Both the position numbers and the translations under genes were made by a program. Below are positions 26,513 to 35,303 of a stretch of 64,000 bases of DNA, one piece after another (the stretch's first letter is position 1; each line of letters starts with the position of its first letter). Location: NCBI RefSeq assembly GCF_002094305.1, contig NZ_LWTX01000011.1:1-64000 (forward strand), given 5' to 3'. The notes beneath the pieces are model-generated. The model was not told where the DNA came from. It made no database searches and worked only from the letters and a program-made list of their open reading frames with translations. The DNA is from Prescottella equi (GTDB lineage: Bacteria > Actinomycetota > Actinomycetes > Mycobacteriales > Mycobacteriaceae).

Positions 26513-27319
26513 ATGACCGAGTCCCCAGCCACCCCTCGAGTGCTGTTCGCCGTCGAGGGCTCCATTGCGCGGATCACCCTCGACAACCCGGACCGAAAAG
26601 GCGCGATCACGCTCGAGATGGCCGCACAGATCGGCGAATGCTGCGACCGAGTGGAACAGGACGAGTCGATCGGCGCGGTTGTCGTCGCCTCCGTCGGCCC
26701 GTACTTCTGCAGCGGCGCGGACACCCGCGATCTCGCCGTCTCATCCGCCGCGCCGGCCTCGTCCGAGGCGGTGGCGCGTGTTTCGGCCGTATACGGCGCC
26801 TTCGTGCGTATCGGCAATCTGCCGGTGCCGACGGTGTCCGCGGTCGTCGGCGGGGCGGTGGGTGCCGGCCTGAACCTGGCGCTCGCGACCGACGTCATGC
26901 TCGTCACCCCCGACGCAGTGCTCGACAGCGGCTTCCTCGCGCGGCGCATTCATCCCGGCGGCGGCCACCTGGCGCTGCTCGGACGGGCCGTCGGGCGCCA
27001 ACAGGCACTCGCGATGGGCGTGCTCGGTGCGGCACTCTCGGGCACCGATGCCGTGCGCCGCGGCCTCGCCTGGGACACCGCCGAACCTGACGAAATCCTC
27101 GCCGAGGCAGAGGCACTGGTGGCGATCGCGGCCCGCGACCCCCTCCTCGCCCGGCGGATCAAGAACAGCGCTCGACTCGAGCTCGATCAGCCCGGAGTGC
27201 CGTGGAGCGCGGCCGTCGAGATCGAACGCGGCGTCCAGATGTGGTCGATGGGACGCAAGGGCGAAGCCGCCTGGGACACCAAGCCGAGCAAGCCGATCGT
27301 TTCGGGCGACCCGCGATGA
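26513..27319 (+). CDS. Enoyl-CoA hydratase/isomerase family protein
   Basis: 268 residues from the ATG at 26513 (GAGG six bases upstream); the in-frame TTG at 26507 is less likely. Crotonase features: FCSGADTRDL forming one oxyanion-hole strand and GGAVGAGLNLALATDVML the other. The position of the first catalytic Glu of classical hydratases is occupied by Gly/Ala in GGAVGAG, so the reaction could be an isomerase, hydrolase or C-C lyase rather than simple hydration. It is the first gene after the operator and overlaps the CoA-transferase gene by four bases (ATGA). Confidence 0.85.
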   Translation: MTESPATPRVLFAVEGSIARITLDNPDRKGAITLEMAAQIGECCDRVEQDESIGAVVVASVGPYFCSGADTRDLAVSSAAPASSEAVARVSAVYGAFVRIGNLPVPTVSAVVGGAVGAGLNLALATDVMLVTPDAVLDSGFLARRIHPGGGHLALLGRAVGRQQALAMGVLGAALSGTDAVRRGLAWDTAEPDEILAEAEALVAIAARDPLLARRIKNSARLELDQPGVPWSAAVEIERGVQMWSMGRKGEAAWDTKPSKPIVSGDPR

Positions 27320-28479
27320 GTGGTGGCACCGGCCCACTTGGCGGCATCCGCGTACTGGACTTCACCACGACGTTCTCGGGGCCGTACTGCACACAGCTGC
27401 TCGCCGAGATGGGGGCGGACGTCATCAAGGTCGAGGCGCCGGGGGGTGACATCACCCGTAGCCTCGGGACGACAAGGACCCCTGGCATGGCGAGCGTCTT
27501 CGTGGCGAGCAACCGGAACAAGTCCAGCATCGAACTGGACCTCAAGTCCGACGAGGCGCGCGCGACCATCCGCGCCCTGATCGGAAGGGCCGACTGCCTG
27601 GTGCACAACATGCGCCCCACGGCCGCCCGCCGACTCGGCATCGGGCCCGACACCGCTCTGGAGATCAACCCCCGGCTGATCCACGCAGCCGTCACCGGGT
27701 ACGGCAGCGACGGTCCGTACGCCGGACGTCCCGCCTACGACGACTGCATCCAGGCGGCGTCAGGGCTGGCATGGTTGCAAACCCTTGTCGCGCAGCAGCC
27801 TTCGTACATGTCGTCCCCGATCGCAGACAAGGTCGCCGGGCTCGCCACGGCGAACGCGATCACCGCGGCGCTGTTCTGGCGGGAGCGCTCCGGCTCTGGT
27901 CAGGCGATCGAGGTCCCGATGTTCGAAACCCTCGTCGGATTCACCCTGATGGAGCAGTGGGGTGGACGTGCATTCGTCCCACCCGAAGGCCCCACCGGTT
28001 ACGCGCGGATGCGTTCGCCGCATCGTCGGCCGTATCGGACGTCGGACGGGTTGATCTCCGTGGTCGTCTACCACGAGGGTCACTGGCGCCGGTTCCTCGA
28101 GTTCGTGGGCAGGTCCGAGCTGCTCGACCAGGACCGTTACCGGACCGTCGAGGCACGGAACCGCAACATCGACGAGTTGTACGTCCTCCTCGAGGAACTG
28201 CTCGAGAAGCGGTCCACCGAGGACTGGCTGAAGATCCTCGACGAACTCGACGTCCCCGCGATGCCGATCTCCAGTGTCGACGACCTGTTCGACGACGAGC
28301 ATCTCACCGCGGTGGACTTCTTCCACGAGGTTCTGGACTCCGAGAACGAGACCTACCTGGCCCCGCGGGCGGCCACACGGTTCAGCGCCTCGCCGTTGGA
28401 ATCGCCCAGCCGGGCGGCGAGCCTCGACCGACTCGGCGCCGGGACCGCCGCCGTCGAGCGATGGCTGGCCGACGAGTGA
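27316..28479 (+). CDS. CaiB/BaiF-type family III CoA transferase
   Basis: 387 residues. N-terminal GIRVLDFTTTFSGPYCTQLLAEMGADVIKVE and the NKSSIELDLKS block are characteristic, and the catalytic aspartate can be placed in PAYDDCIQAASGLAW. Such enzymes move CoA from one acyl-CoA to a free carboxylate without ATP. Coupled to the enoyl-CoA hydratase gene by a 4-base overlap and divergent from two acyl-CoA dehydrogenases, it probably activates the carboxylic acid made by the ADH/ALDH step. This is the only acid-activating enzyme seen in the left half of the window. Confidence 0.9.
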   Translation: MSGGTGPLGGIRVLDFTTTFSGPYCTQLLAEMGADVIKVEAPGGDITRSLGTTRTPGMASVFVASNRNKSSIELDLKSDEARATIRALIGRADCLVHNMRPTAARRLGIGPDTALEINPRLIHAAVTGYGSDGPYAGRPAYDDCIQAASGLAWLQTLVAQQPSYMSSPIADKVAGLATANAITAALFWRERSGSGQAIEVPMFETLVGFTLMEQWGGRAFVPPEGPTGYARMRSPHRRPYRTSDGLISVVVYHEGHWRRFLEFVGRSELLDQDRYRTVEARNRNIDELYVLLEELLEKRSTEDWLKILDELDVPAMPISSVDDLFDDEHLTAVDFFHEVLDSENETYLAPRAATRFSASPLESPSRAASLDRLGAGTAAVERWLADE

Positions 28480-28538
28480 CGGCGGCGGCCTCGTGAGCAG
28501 GCGTACCGTGACCTGAGGAGACCGAAAGAAGGTCACGG

Positions 28539-30854
28539 ATGGCACCCGCCGTGCGAGGCAAGGTCGGCAACCTGCCTCTCGATCTGACCAGTTTCGTCGG
28601 CCGGCGCCGCGAGGTCGCCGAGACGAGGCGGGCGCTGGGCGCGTCCCGGCTGGTGACGCTGACCGGCATCGGAGGGGTGGGCAAGACCCGGCTGGCGCTG
28701 CGCGTGGCAGCCGACTCGCAGCGATCGTTCGCGGACGGCGTCTGGCTGGTCGAATTCGGGGAACGCCGCGATCCGCAGCTCGTCGCGGAGTCCGTGGCCG
28801 CGGCATTGGGTCTTCGCGAGCAGTCGGCGGTGCCGACCACGCGGGTCCTCACCGACTACCTGGCCTCCCGGAACCTGCTCCTCGTGCTGGACAACTGCGA
28901 GCACCTCATCGACGACGTCGCGAAGCTCGCCGAGACGTTGCTGCGGTCGAGCCCCGACCTGCGGATCCTCGCGACCAGCCGCGAACCCCTCGCGATCGGT
29001 GGCGAGATGGTGCTGCGGGTGCCGCCGATGACCGTCCCGATTCCCGACGAGTCGACGCCGTTACGGGCGCTCGCCCAGTACGAGGCGGTGAACCTGTTCG
29101 CCGAGCGCGCGGCCGCCGCCGTACCGGGTTTCGAGCTGACGGACGAGAACCGCAACTCGGTCGTCGCGATCTGCACCGAACTCGACGGCCTACCGTTGCC
29201 CATCGAACTCGCCGCGGCGCGGCTGCGGGCGATGTCGGTCGATCAGGTCCTCGAACGGTTGACCGACCGGTTCCGGCTGCTCACGGGCGGCAGTCGATCG
29301 GCGCCCGACCGCCAGCAGACGCTGCGGATGAGCATCGACTGGAGCCACGACCTGTGCAATCCGGACGAGCGGGAGCTGTGGCGTCGGCTGTCGGTGTTCA
29401 CCCACGGGTTCGAACTCGACGCCGCCGAGGCAGTCGCCGCGCAGGAGCACACGTCGCACGACCTGCTCGACGTCGTCGCGTCCCTCGTCGACAAGTCGAT
29501 CCTCATCCGTGAGGAGCATCCGGGCGTGGTGCGTTACCGGTTGCTCGACAACCTGCGGGAGTACGGACTCGAGCGGTTGCACGAGGCAGGCGAGTTCCCC
29601 GAGCTGAGAAGACGCCATCGGGACTGGTACCTGATGCTGTTGGACCGGGCGGAGGCGGAATGGATCGGTCCGGACCAGTCGTCGTGGATCACGAGGATCG
29701 AGCGCGAACGCCCCAACCTGGCGGCGGCGCTGGAGTACTGCCTCACCGAACCCGGTGAGGCGGAGAACGGTCTGCGGATCGCGAATGTTCTGTACATTTT
29801 CTGGATCTCGCGCGGACTGCTCAACGAAGGCCGCCTCTGGCTCGCACGAGTGCTCGCCGCTCAGGGTGGGGAGCCGACCCGCGAGCGCGTGAAGGCTTTG
29901 GCTGCGTCGGCGATTCTGGCCGCGAACCAGGGCGACGTCCCGATGGGCCAGGCGCTCGTCCGCGAGGCACGCGACGAGGCCGCCCGGCTCGACGATCGCC
30001 TGGCCGAGATCATCGCAACCCATGCGGCCGGACACGTCCAGATCTACGCAGACGATCCTGCCGAAGCGATCCGCCTGCTCGACAGCATCGTCGACGCCGT
30101 CCGCTCCGGACACAACATTCTGCGATACATCTCCACCGTGCTCGGCCTCGCAACCGCAACGGCGGTCCTGCGGCGGCGTGAGGAGACCGCCCGGTACACC
30201 GACGAGGTCCTCGAGATCACCCGCGCCCGCGGCGAGTCGATCTACCGCTCGTACGCGCTGTGCATGCGGGGCCTCGCCGAATGGCACGACGACCCGGCCG
30301 CAGCCCGCCCGGACTTCGCGCAGGCGGCGGCGCTGAGCGGCGACGTCGACGACCTGCTCGGGACGGCGATCGCCGTCGAGGCCCTTGCGTGGACCGCCGC
30401 GGCGGCGGGCCAGTTCGAGCGGTCGGCGATCCTGTTGGGAGCGGCGGACGCCCTGTGGTCCGCCGCCGGCAATCCGGGTGTGGTGATCCCCGCGCTCCGG
30501 TCCAACCGTGACGAGGCCCGGACGCTGTGCGAGGGTGCCCTCGGCTCCCGCGCCTTCGATACCGCGGTCCGCCGCGGCTGCGAGCTGACGCTCGACGAGG
30601 TGGTCGACTTCGCGGTCGCCGACCGGCTACCCGAGGCAGCCCCGACCGAGCGCGCGGCGTCGGATCTGACGCCGCGCGAACAGGAGGTTGCCGAACTGGT
30701 GGCACAGGGCCTGACCAACAAGGCGATCGCCGAGAAGCTGGTCATCTCCCTGCGCACCGTTCAGGGCCACGTCGAACACGTCCTCGCGAAACTCGGGTTC
30801 AACTCGCGGACCCAGATCGCCGCGTGGGTCGTCGAACGGGGTCACGAGACCTAG
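28539..30854 (+). CDS. Large LuxR-family regulator with N-terminal NTPase domain
   Basis: 771 residues. Order: NTPase of the AfsR/NB-ARC/STAND type with Walker A GIGGVGKTR at 43-51, Walker B-like LLLVLDN and sensor LATSREPL; winged-helix and helical repeats resembling TPR from about residue 380 to 690; C-terminal LuxR helix-turn-helix from about 710 (LTPREQEVAELVAQGLTNKAIAEKL). AGAAGG precedes the ATG at 28539. These proteins sense a ligand or partner through the helical repeats and activate transcription when ATP-bound. It lies 59 bases after the CoA transferase on the same strand; the target could be either flank. Confidence 0.9.
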   Translation: MAPAVRGKVGNLPLDLTSFVGRRREVAETRRALGASRLVTLTGIGGVGKTRLALRVAADSQRSFADGVWLVEFGERRDPQLVAESVAAALGLREQSAVPTTRVLTDYLASRNLLLVLDNCEHLIDDVAKLAETLLRSSPDLRILATSREPLAIGGEMVLRVPPMTVPIPDESTPLRALAQYEAVNLFAERAAAAVPGFELTDENRNSVVAICTELDGLPLPIELAAARLRAMSVDQVLERLTDRFRLLTGGSRSAPDRQQTLRMSIDWSHDLCNPDERELWRRLSVFTHGFELDAAEAVAAQEHTSHDLLDVVASLVDKSILIREEHPGVVRYRLLDNLREYGLERLHEAGEFPELRRRHRDWYLMLLDRAEAEWIGPDQSSWITRIERERPNLAAALEYCLTEPGEAENGLRIANVLYIFWISRGLLNEGRLWLARVLAAQGGEPTRERVKALAASAILAANQGDVPMGQALVREARDEAARLDDRLAEIIATHAAGHVQIYADDPAEAIRLLDSIVDAVRSGHNILRYISTVLGLATATAVLRRREETARYTDEVLEITRARGESIYRSYALCMRGLAEWHDDPAAARPDFAQAAALSGDVDDLLGTAIAVEALAWTAAAAGQFERSAILLGAADALWSAAGNPGVVIPALRSNRDEARTLCEGALGSRAFDTAVRRGCELTLDEVVDFAVADRLPEAAPTERAASDLTPREQEVAELVAQGLTNKAIAEKLVISLRTVQGHVEHVLAKLGFNSRTQIAAWVVERGHET

Positions 30855-30892
30855 GACGCGTCGGCCTGACCTGGGACTTCGCCGCACGCGGG

Positions 30893-30915
30893 TACCTGTG
30901 CACGGGAAACAGGTA
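30893..30915. promoter_or_regulatory. Inverted repeat upstream of the zinc-ribbon gene
   Basis: TACCTGT (30893-30899) and ACAGGTA (30909-30915) form a perfect 7-bp inverted repeat with a 9-base spacer, about 95 bases before the ATG at 31008. Candidate binding site; the adjacent LuxR-type protein is one possible binder. Confidence 0.35.
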
Positions 30916-31007
30916 TGCCTACGCGTACTTCTACCGTCGTGGCCTTGCGTCCGTCTTGGAACTGTGGGAGCCGGACAACCCAAGCTTCACGAAGTCGAGG
31001 TCTCCCG

Positions 31008-31370
31008 ATGCACGCTCAACTCACCCGCACCACCGCCGATGTGGACACCTTCACCATCGGCCGCTGCGACAGTTGCGACGCCCTGCTCGCACCCGACGCG
31101 GCGATCTGTTCGTCGTGCCGCGGCACCGACATCAGCCGGGCACCCTCTGCCGGCAGCGGATCGATCGTCTCGTGGACTGTCATCGAGGTCTCGCCCAGCC
31201 GGAACTGCACCGACTTCACGCCGTACACGATCGCGATCGTCGCCCTCGACGAAGGGCCGTGGACGTACGCCTGGATCGCGGGAGCCCTCGACGAGAGCGA
31301 GAAGCGCGCCCGCGTCCGTTACGACCGCATGATTGCCGGCGAGCGGTATCCGCTGTTCGTCCGCCAGTGA
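31008..31370 (+). CDS. Zinc-ribbon/OB-fold (DUF35-like) acyl-CoA-associated protein
   Basis: 120 residues from the ATG at 31008 (GAGG 7 bases upstream). An N-terminal zinc ribbon has Cys20, Cys23, Cys34 and Cys37 (RCDSC and ICSSC), followed by an OB-fold with SGSIVSWTVIEV and TPYTIAIVALDEG. This architecture accompanies thiolases, enoyl-CoA hydratases and MaoC-type enzymes of CoA-bound substrates. No thiolase is adjacent, so its partner must be elsewhere or be the crotonase and CoA transferase upstream. It ends at a strong terminator. Confidence 0.82.
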   Translation: MHAQLTRTTADVDTFTIGRCDSCDALLAPDAAICSSCRGTDISRAPSAGSGSIVSWTVIEVSPSRNCTDFTPYTIAIVALDEGPWTYAWIAGALDESEKRARVRYDRMIAGERYPLFVRQ

Positions 31371-31390
31371 GAACGAGACCTCGACGCGGA

Positions 31391-31425
31391 CGAGTGGCCC
31401 GGGACTGCGCGTCCCGAGCCACTCG
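31391..31425. terminator. Hairpin terminator between convergent genes
   Basis: A 15-bp stem with one mismatch (CGAGTGGCCCGGGAC pairing with GTCCCGAGCCACTCG) and loop TGCGC, 20 bases after the zinc-ribbon gene and ahead of the convergent secreted-protein gene. Confidence 0.8.
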
Positions 31426-31457
31426 CCTGTCTCGAGCCTCTCGAATCGGCCCTTCGA

Positions 31458-32195
31458 TCAGGGGCCCTCGGGGTTCCGACCGCCGTTCTGCTCACCCGGG
31501 CACGGCGACGTCAGCCCCGGCACGTACGGGAACGGCACGTTCTGGAAAGGCGGGTTCAGGCACTGGGCGGCCGGGGCCGGTTGGTACGGCGTGGTGAGCG
31601 CCACCCCGATCAGGCCACCGAGCGCACCCAACGAGCCCAGCGACCCCACACCCAACGACCCCAGAGCCAGCGGGGCGAGGATGCCCAGTGACCCGGCGTC
31701 CGCAGACCCCAGTGCCGCAGGCAGGATCGCGCTTCCGGCCAGGTCGCCCGCGCAGTCCGTGACGACTCGCGCGGCGTCCGGCGCCGATCTGACGGGCGTT
31801 CCCTCTGCGTCGCCGGTCGCCACGGCCGTGTTGGTGACGAGACACACGGCCTGATCCGCGTCGGTCACCTCGTAGTCGGCGGTGCACGTCACCGACTGCC
31901 CCGGGTCCACCGTGTCCGACTCGCACGTGACACCGGGCGCCCCGCCCGAACCGGTGAAGGCAGTCTCCTCCACGGCGATTCCGGAGACCGCCGTCGTCCC
32001 GCTGTTGGTCACGACGAATGTGTAGGTGACGGTGTCGCCCGATGCGAGCCCCGTCTCCGGCGACGCCGACTTCGCGAGCGTGAGGACGCCGGCGGGAGGC
32101 TGGGCGATGCTCGGCGGGCCGGTGACCACCGTCGTCAGGGCGACCAGGGCGGTGAGCACGCCGACGGCCGAAATCCGGAGAACTGGATTACGCAC
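31458..32195 (-). CDS. Secreted protein with a DUF11-like beta-sandwich and Gly/Leu/Ser-rich tail
   Basis: 245 residues from the GTG at 32195 (AAGGAG 8 bases upstream). A Sec signal peptide covers about residues 1-32, with likely cleavage after a SIAQ-type site. The next 100 residues have the pattern of DUF11/CARDB-like extracellular domains: TLAKSASPETGLASGDTVTY, then VTNSGT. The C-terminal 90 residues have short repeats based on GSLG and end in a Pro/Cys-rich stretch. There is no LPXTG sorting motif or membrane anchor, so it is either released or held by other means. Function unknown; four cysteines in the mature part could form disulfides. Confidence 0.72.
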   Translation of the reverse strand: MRNPVLRISAVGVLTALVALTTVVTGPPSIAQPPAGVLTLAKSASPETGLASGDTVTYTFVVTNSGTTAVSGIAVEETAFTGSGGAPGVTCESDTVDPGQSVTCTADYEVTDADQAVCLVTNTAVATGDAEGTPVRSAPDAARVVTDCAGDLAGSAILPAALGSADAGSLGILAPLALGSLGVGSLGSLGALGGLIGVALTTPYQPAPAAQCLNPPFQNVPFPYVPGLTSPCPGEQNGGRNPEGP

Positions 32196-32357
32196 TCTGG
32201 AAACTCCTTTTCGTCACACGAGGACAAAACGGGTTCGAACTCAGATGCCGCGCATTACAAGCGTTTCGGAACATACTGGATATCCGCACTCGACGCGCGC
32301 GAATGAAATCGGCTCACAGTTTTCCGATTCCCGGAAAAACACCCACACACGACGAAA

Positions 32358-32392
32358 ACGGGCACGCCCCCGCAGTGCGGAAGCGTGCCCGT
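32358..32392 (-). terminator. Terminator of the MHS transporter gene
   Basis: A perfect 10-bp outer stem, ACGGGCACGC with GCGTGCCCGT, around a smaller CCGC/GCGG hairpin; on the minus strand it is followed by a T-run (TTTTCG). Confidence 0.8.
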
Positions 32393-32405
32393 CCGAGCTC
32401 CGGCG

Positions 32406-33809
32406 TCAGGCGACGTCGTCGAGCGATTCGTCCTTGGTCTCGCGCATGACCAGCAGCGACACGAACGTCAGGGCCGACGCGATCAACAGGTAGATGCCGA
32501 CCCAGCCGACGCCGTAGCTCTCGGCGAGCCACGTCGCAATGAACGGTGCAACCGCCGCACCGAGAATGCTCGCGGTGTTGTAGGCGATACCCGAACCCGT
32601 GTAGCGGACATTCGTGGGGAACAGTTCCGGCAGCACCGCGCTCATGGGGCCGAACGTCAGACCCATCAGCACCATGCCGATGATCAGGAACACCAGCATC
32701 CGGGCGTCGGTCATGCCCTCGGCCGCGAGCAGGACTCCGAAGGTCAGACCGAAAACCATCATGGCGGCGGTGATGACCAGCAGGGTGATGCGTCGGCCGT
32801 AGCGGTCGGCGAGCCAGCCGGCGACCGGGATCGTCGCCGCGAAGAACAGCACCGCCACCAGCTGCAGCACCAGGAAGTCCCGGTACTGGAAGCCCGCGCC
32901 GTACCCACCGTCGGCGGCGGTCTTGCCGGTGCCGTAGCTGAGCACCCACGTCGTCATGATGTAGAAGAGCGTGTACGTCGCGAGCATCACGAACGTGCCG
33001 ATGATCAGCTGACGCCAGCTGGTCTTGAAGACCTGCTTGAGCGGAGTCTTGACCTTCTCGCCGTTCGCGACCGCGCGGGCGAACACCGGCGTCTCCTCAA
33101 GCTTGAGACGCACGTAGAGACCGATCATCACCATCAGCGCGCTGAGCAGGAACGGGATACGCCAGCCCCACGTGAGGAATGCGCTGTCGAGGTCCGGGTT
33201 CGAACTGCTGGTGTAACCGAGTGCCAACGTGATCAGCAGGAACAGGCCGTTGGCGAAGAAGAAGCCGATGGGGGCACCCAACTGCGGCCACATCGCGGCC
33301 CACGCACGCTTGCCGCTCTTCGCGGTCTCCGTCGCGAGCAGCGCGGCACCGGACCACTCTCCGCCGAGGCCGAGACCCTGACAGAAGCGCATCAGCGCCA
33401 GCAGCGCAGGCGCCCACAGTCCCACCGCGTGGTAGGTGGGCAGCAGGCCGATCAGGAACGTCGCGATGCCCATCGTGAGCAGCGAGCCGACGAGTGTGGC
33501 CTTACGGCCGATCCGGTCACCGAAATGGCCGAACAGGATCGAGCCGAGCGGACGGGCGACGAACGCGAGTCCGAAGGTCGCGAACGACGCGAGCAGTGCC
33601 GTCGTGTCGTTGCCCTTGGGGAAGAACAGGTGCGGGAAGACCGATACCGCGGCCGTCGCATAGATGTAGAAGTCGTAGAACTCGATCGACGTACCGACCA
33701 TGCTGGCCACGACGATGCGACTGCGCGGCACACCGGCCACCGTCCCGTCGTCGGGCGACGCCGACAACTCGTCCTGCCCGCGTTCGGCGGACTCCACACC
33801 CTTGCTCAC
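32406..33809 (-). CDS. MFS transporter, metabolite:H+ symporter (MHS) family
   Basis: 467 residues from the GTG at 33809, which has AGGAG 8 bases upstream; upstream in-frame sequence reads as non-coding. Motif A GHFGDRIGRK, the GLGLGGEWSGAALLATE segment and 12 probable helices place it with ShiA/ProP-like symporters, which import shikimate, citrate, proline/betaine or aromatic acids with protons. It has its own terminator and is divergent from nhaA. The substrate cannot be deduced from position. Confidence 0.88.
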   Translation of the reverse strand: MSKGVESAERGQDELSASPDDGTVAGVPRSRIVVASMVGTSIEFYDFYIYATAAVSVFPHLFFPKGNDTTALLASFATFGLAFVARPLGSILFGHFGDRIGRKATLVGSLLTMGIATFLIGLLPTYHAVGLWAPALLALMRFCQGLGLGGEWSGAALLATETAKSGKRAWAAMWPQLGAPIGFFFANGLFLLITLALGYTSSSNPDLDSAFLTWGWRIPFLLSALMVMIGLYVRLKLEETPVFARAVANGEKVKTPLKQVFKTSWRQLIIGTFVMLATYTLFYIMTTWVLSYGTGKTAADGGYGAGFQYRDFLVLQLVAVLFFAATIPVAGWLADRYGRRITLLVITAAMMVFGLTFGVLLAAEGMTDARMLVFLIIGMVLMGLTFGPMSAVLPELFPTNVRYTGSGIAYNTASILGAAVAPFIATWLAESYGVGWVGIYLLIASALTFVSLLVMRETKDESLDDVA

Positions 33810-34037
33810 GCGACTTTCTCCTGCACCACTGTCCCCCACGGGCCCCGACGGCGGCTTCCACTCAGTGGAAGCCCATCCCAAACCGTAGGATTTGAACACG
33901 TCGCGCGGACACGTCGCAACCACGGACGACGGACTGATCGGTTGCAAAGAGCGCGTTAAGATCTATGGAGGTGTGCCGGGAAGTCTGGTCGGCGATGTTC
34001 TGCCGTACCCGTCGAAACTCCTGGTGAGAGGCTTTCC

Positions 34038-35246
34038 TTGATTTCTGCCGCACGCTCCGAACTCGGCCGCTATCTCCGCACGGAGACGGTCGGCGGATCA
34101 ATTCTCCTGATCGCCGCCGCGGTTGCGGTCCTGTGGGCAAACTCTCCCCTCTCGGACGCCTACACCACGCTTCGGGACTGGCAGATCGGGCCCAGCGCGA
34201 TCCACCTGAACCTGTCGCTCGGCACGTGGGCGCAGGACGGTCTGCTCGCGATCTTCTTCTTCGTCGCGGGCCTCGAACTCAAACGTGAACTCGTCGTGGG
34301 TGAGCTCGCCGACCGCAAGAAGGCGCTGTTGCCGATCATCGCGGCGTGCGGCGGCGTACTGCTGCCCGCGATCATCGCCGCCGTCGTCGGCGCCGGTGCG
34401 CCCGGCATGGACCGCGGCTGGGCGATCCCCGTCGCCACCGACATCGCGTTCGCGCTCGGCGTCCTCGCCCTCACCGGTTCACGCATCCCGGCCAGCGCCC
34501 GCGTCTTCCTTCTCAGCCTCGCCGTGGTCGACGACCTTCTCGCAATCATCCTCATCGCGGTCCTGTTCACCGCGTCGATCGCGATGCTGTGGATCCTCAC
34601 AGCGGTCGTGTGCCTGGTCGTCTACTGGTATGCGCAGCACCGCCGGATCACCACGCCGTTCCTGTACGTCCCGCTCGCGCTGCTGACCTGGTACAGCGTC
34701 CACGAGGCCGGCATCCACGCGACGCTCGCGGGCGTTGCACTGGGCCTGCTCACCCGGGTCCGCACCGATCCCGACGAGGAGTACTCCCCCGCCGCCCGGC
34801 TCGAGCATCGTCTGCAGCCGTGGTCCGCGGCCGTGTGCGTGCCGCTGTTCGCGCTGTTCGCCTCCGGTGTCCCCATCAACGGGGAGGTCCTCGGCGCGCT
34901 GTTCACCGACCGGATCTCGCTCGCGATCATCCTCGGCCTGCTGGTCGGCAAGACCGTCGGAATCTTCGGGATCTCGTGGCTGGCGATCCGGCTCGGGATC
35001 GCCACCAAGCCGCGCTCGCTCGGTTTCCGCGACATGTTCGCCCTGTCGGTGCTCGGCGCCATCGGGTTCACGGTTAGCCTTCTGGTGGCCGATCTCGCTC
35101 TCGCGGGTGTCGGCGACGGCAGCGAAGCGGACATCGCGAAGGCCGCGGTGCTCATGACGTCGTTGGCTGCGTCACTGATCGGATCGGCGCTACTGTTGCG
35201 ACGCGGACGGGTCCATCAGGCCCGCGCCGCTGCCACCGATGTGTGA
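34038..35246 (+). CDS. nhaA: Na+/H+ antiporter NhaA
   Basis: 402 residues. The start is a TTG at 34038 with GAGAGG six bases upstream, and it is the only start that fits the family N-terminus (a short cytoplasmic segment before SILLIAAAVAVLWANSPL). Ion-binding aspartates are at 165 and 166 (AVVDDLLA), the TDIAFALG motif at 134-141 forms the crossed unwound helix, and the TM10-type lysine is in VGKTVGI. It expels Na+ in exchange for protons at alkaline pH. It is followed by the holin-like gene on the same strand after 57 bases. Confidence 0.95.
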   Translation: MISAARSELGRYLRTETVGGSILLIAAAVAVLWANSPLSDAYTTLRDWQIGPSAIHLNLSLGTWAQDGLLAIFFFVAGLELKRELVVGELADRKKALLPIIAACGGVLLPAIIAAVVGAGAPGMDRGWAIPVATDIAFALGVLALTGSRIPASARVFLLSLAVVDDLLAIILIAVLFTASIAMLWILTAVVCLVVYWYAQHRRITTPFLYVPLALLTWYSVHEAGIHATLAGVALGLLTRVRTDPDEEYSPAARLEHRLQPWSAAVCVPLFALFASGVPINGEVLGALFTDRISLAIILGLLVGKTVGIFGISWLAIRLGIATKPRSLGFRDMFALSVLGAIGFTVSLLVADLALAGVGDGSEADIAKAAVLMTSLAASLIGSALLLRRGRVHQARAAATDV

Positions 35247-35303
35247 GGCCCACTCGCACGTCACAGCTACCCGCGCGTCAGAGCTACCTGGAGGGGTCGA
35301 GAA

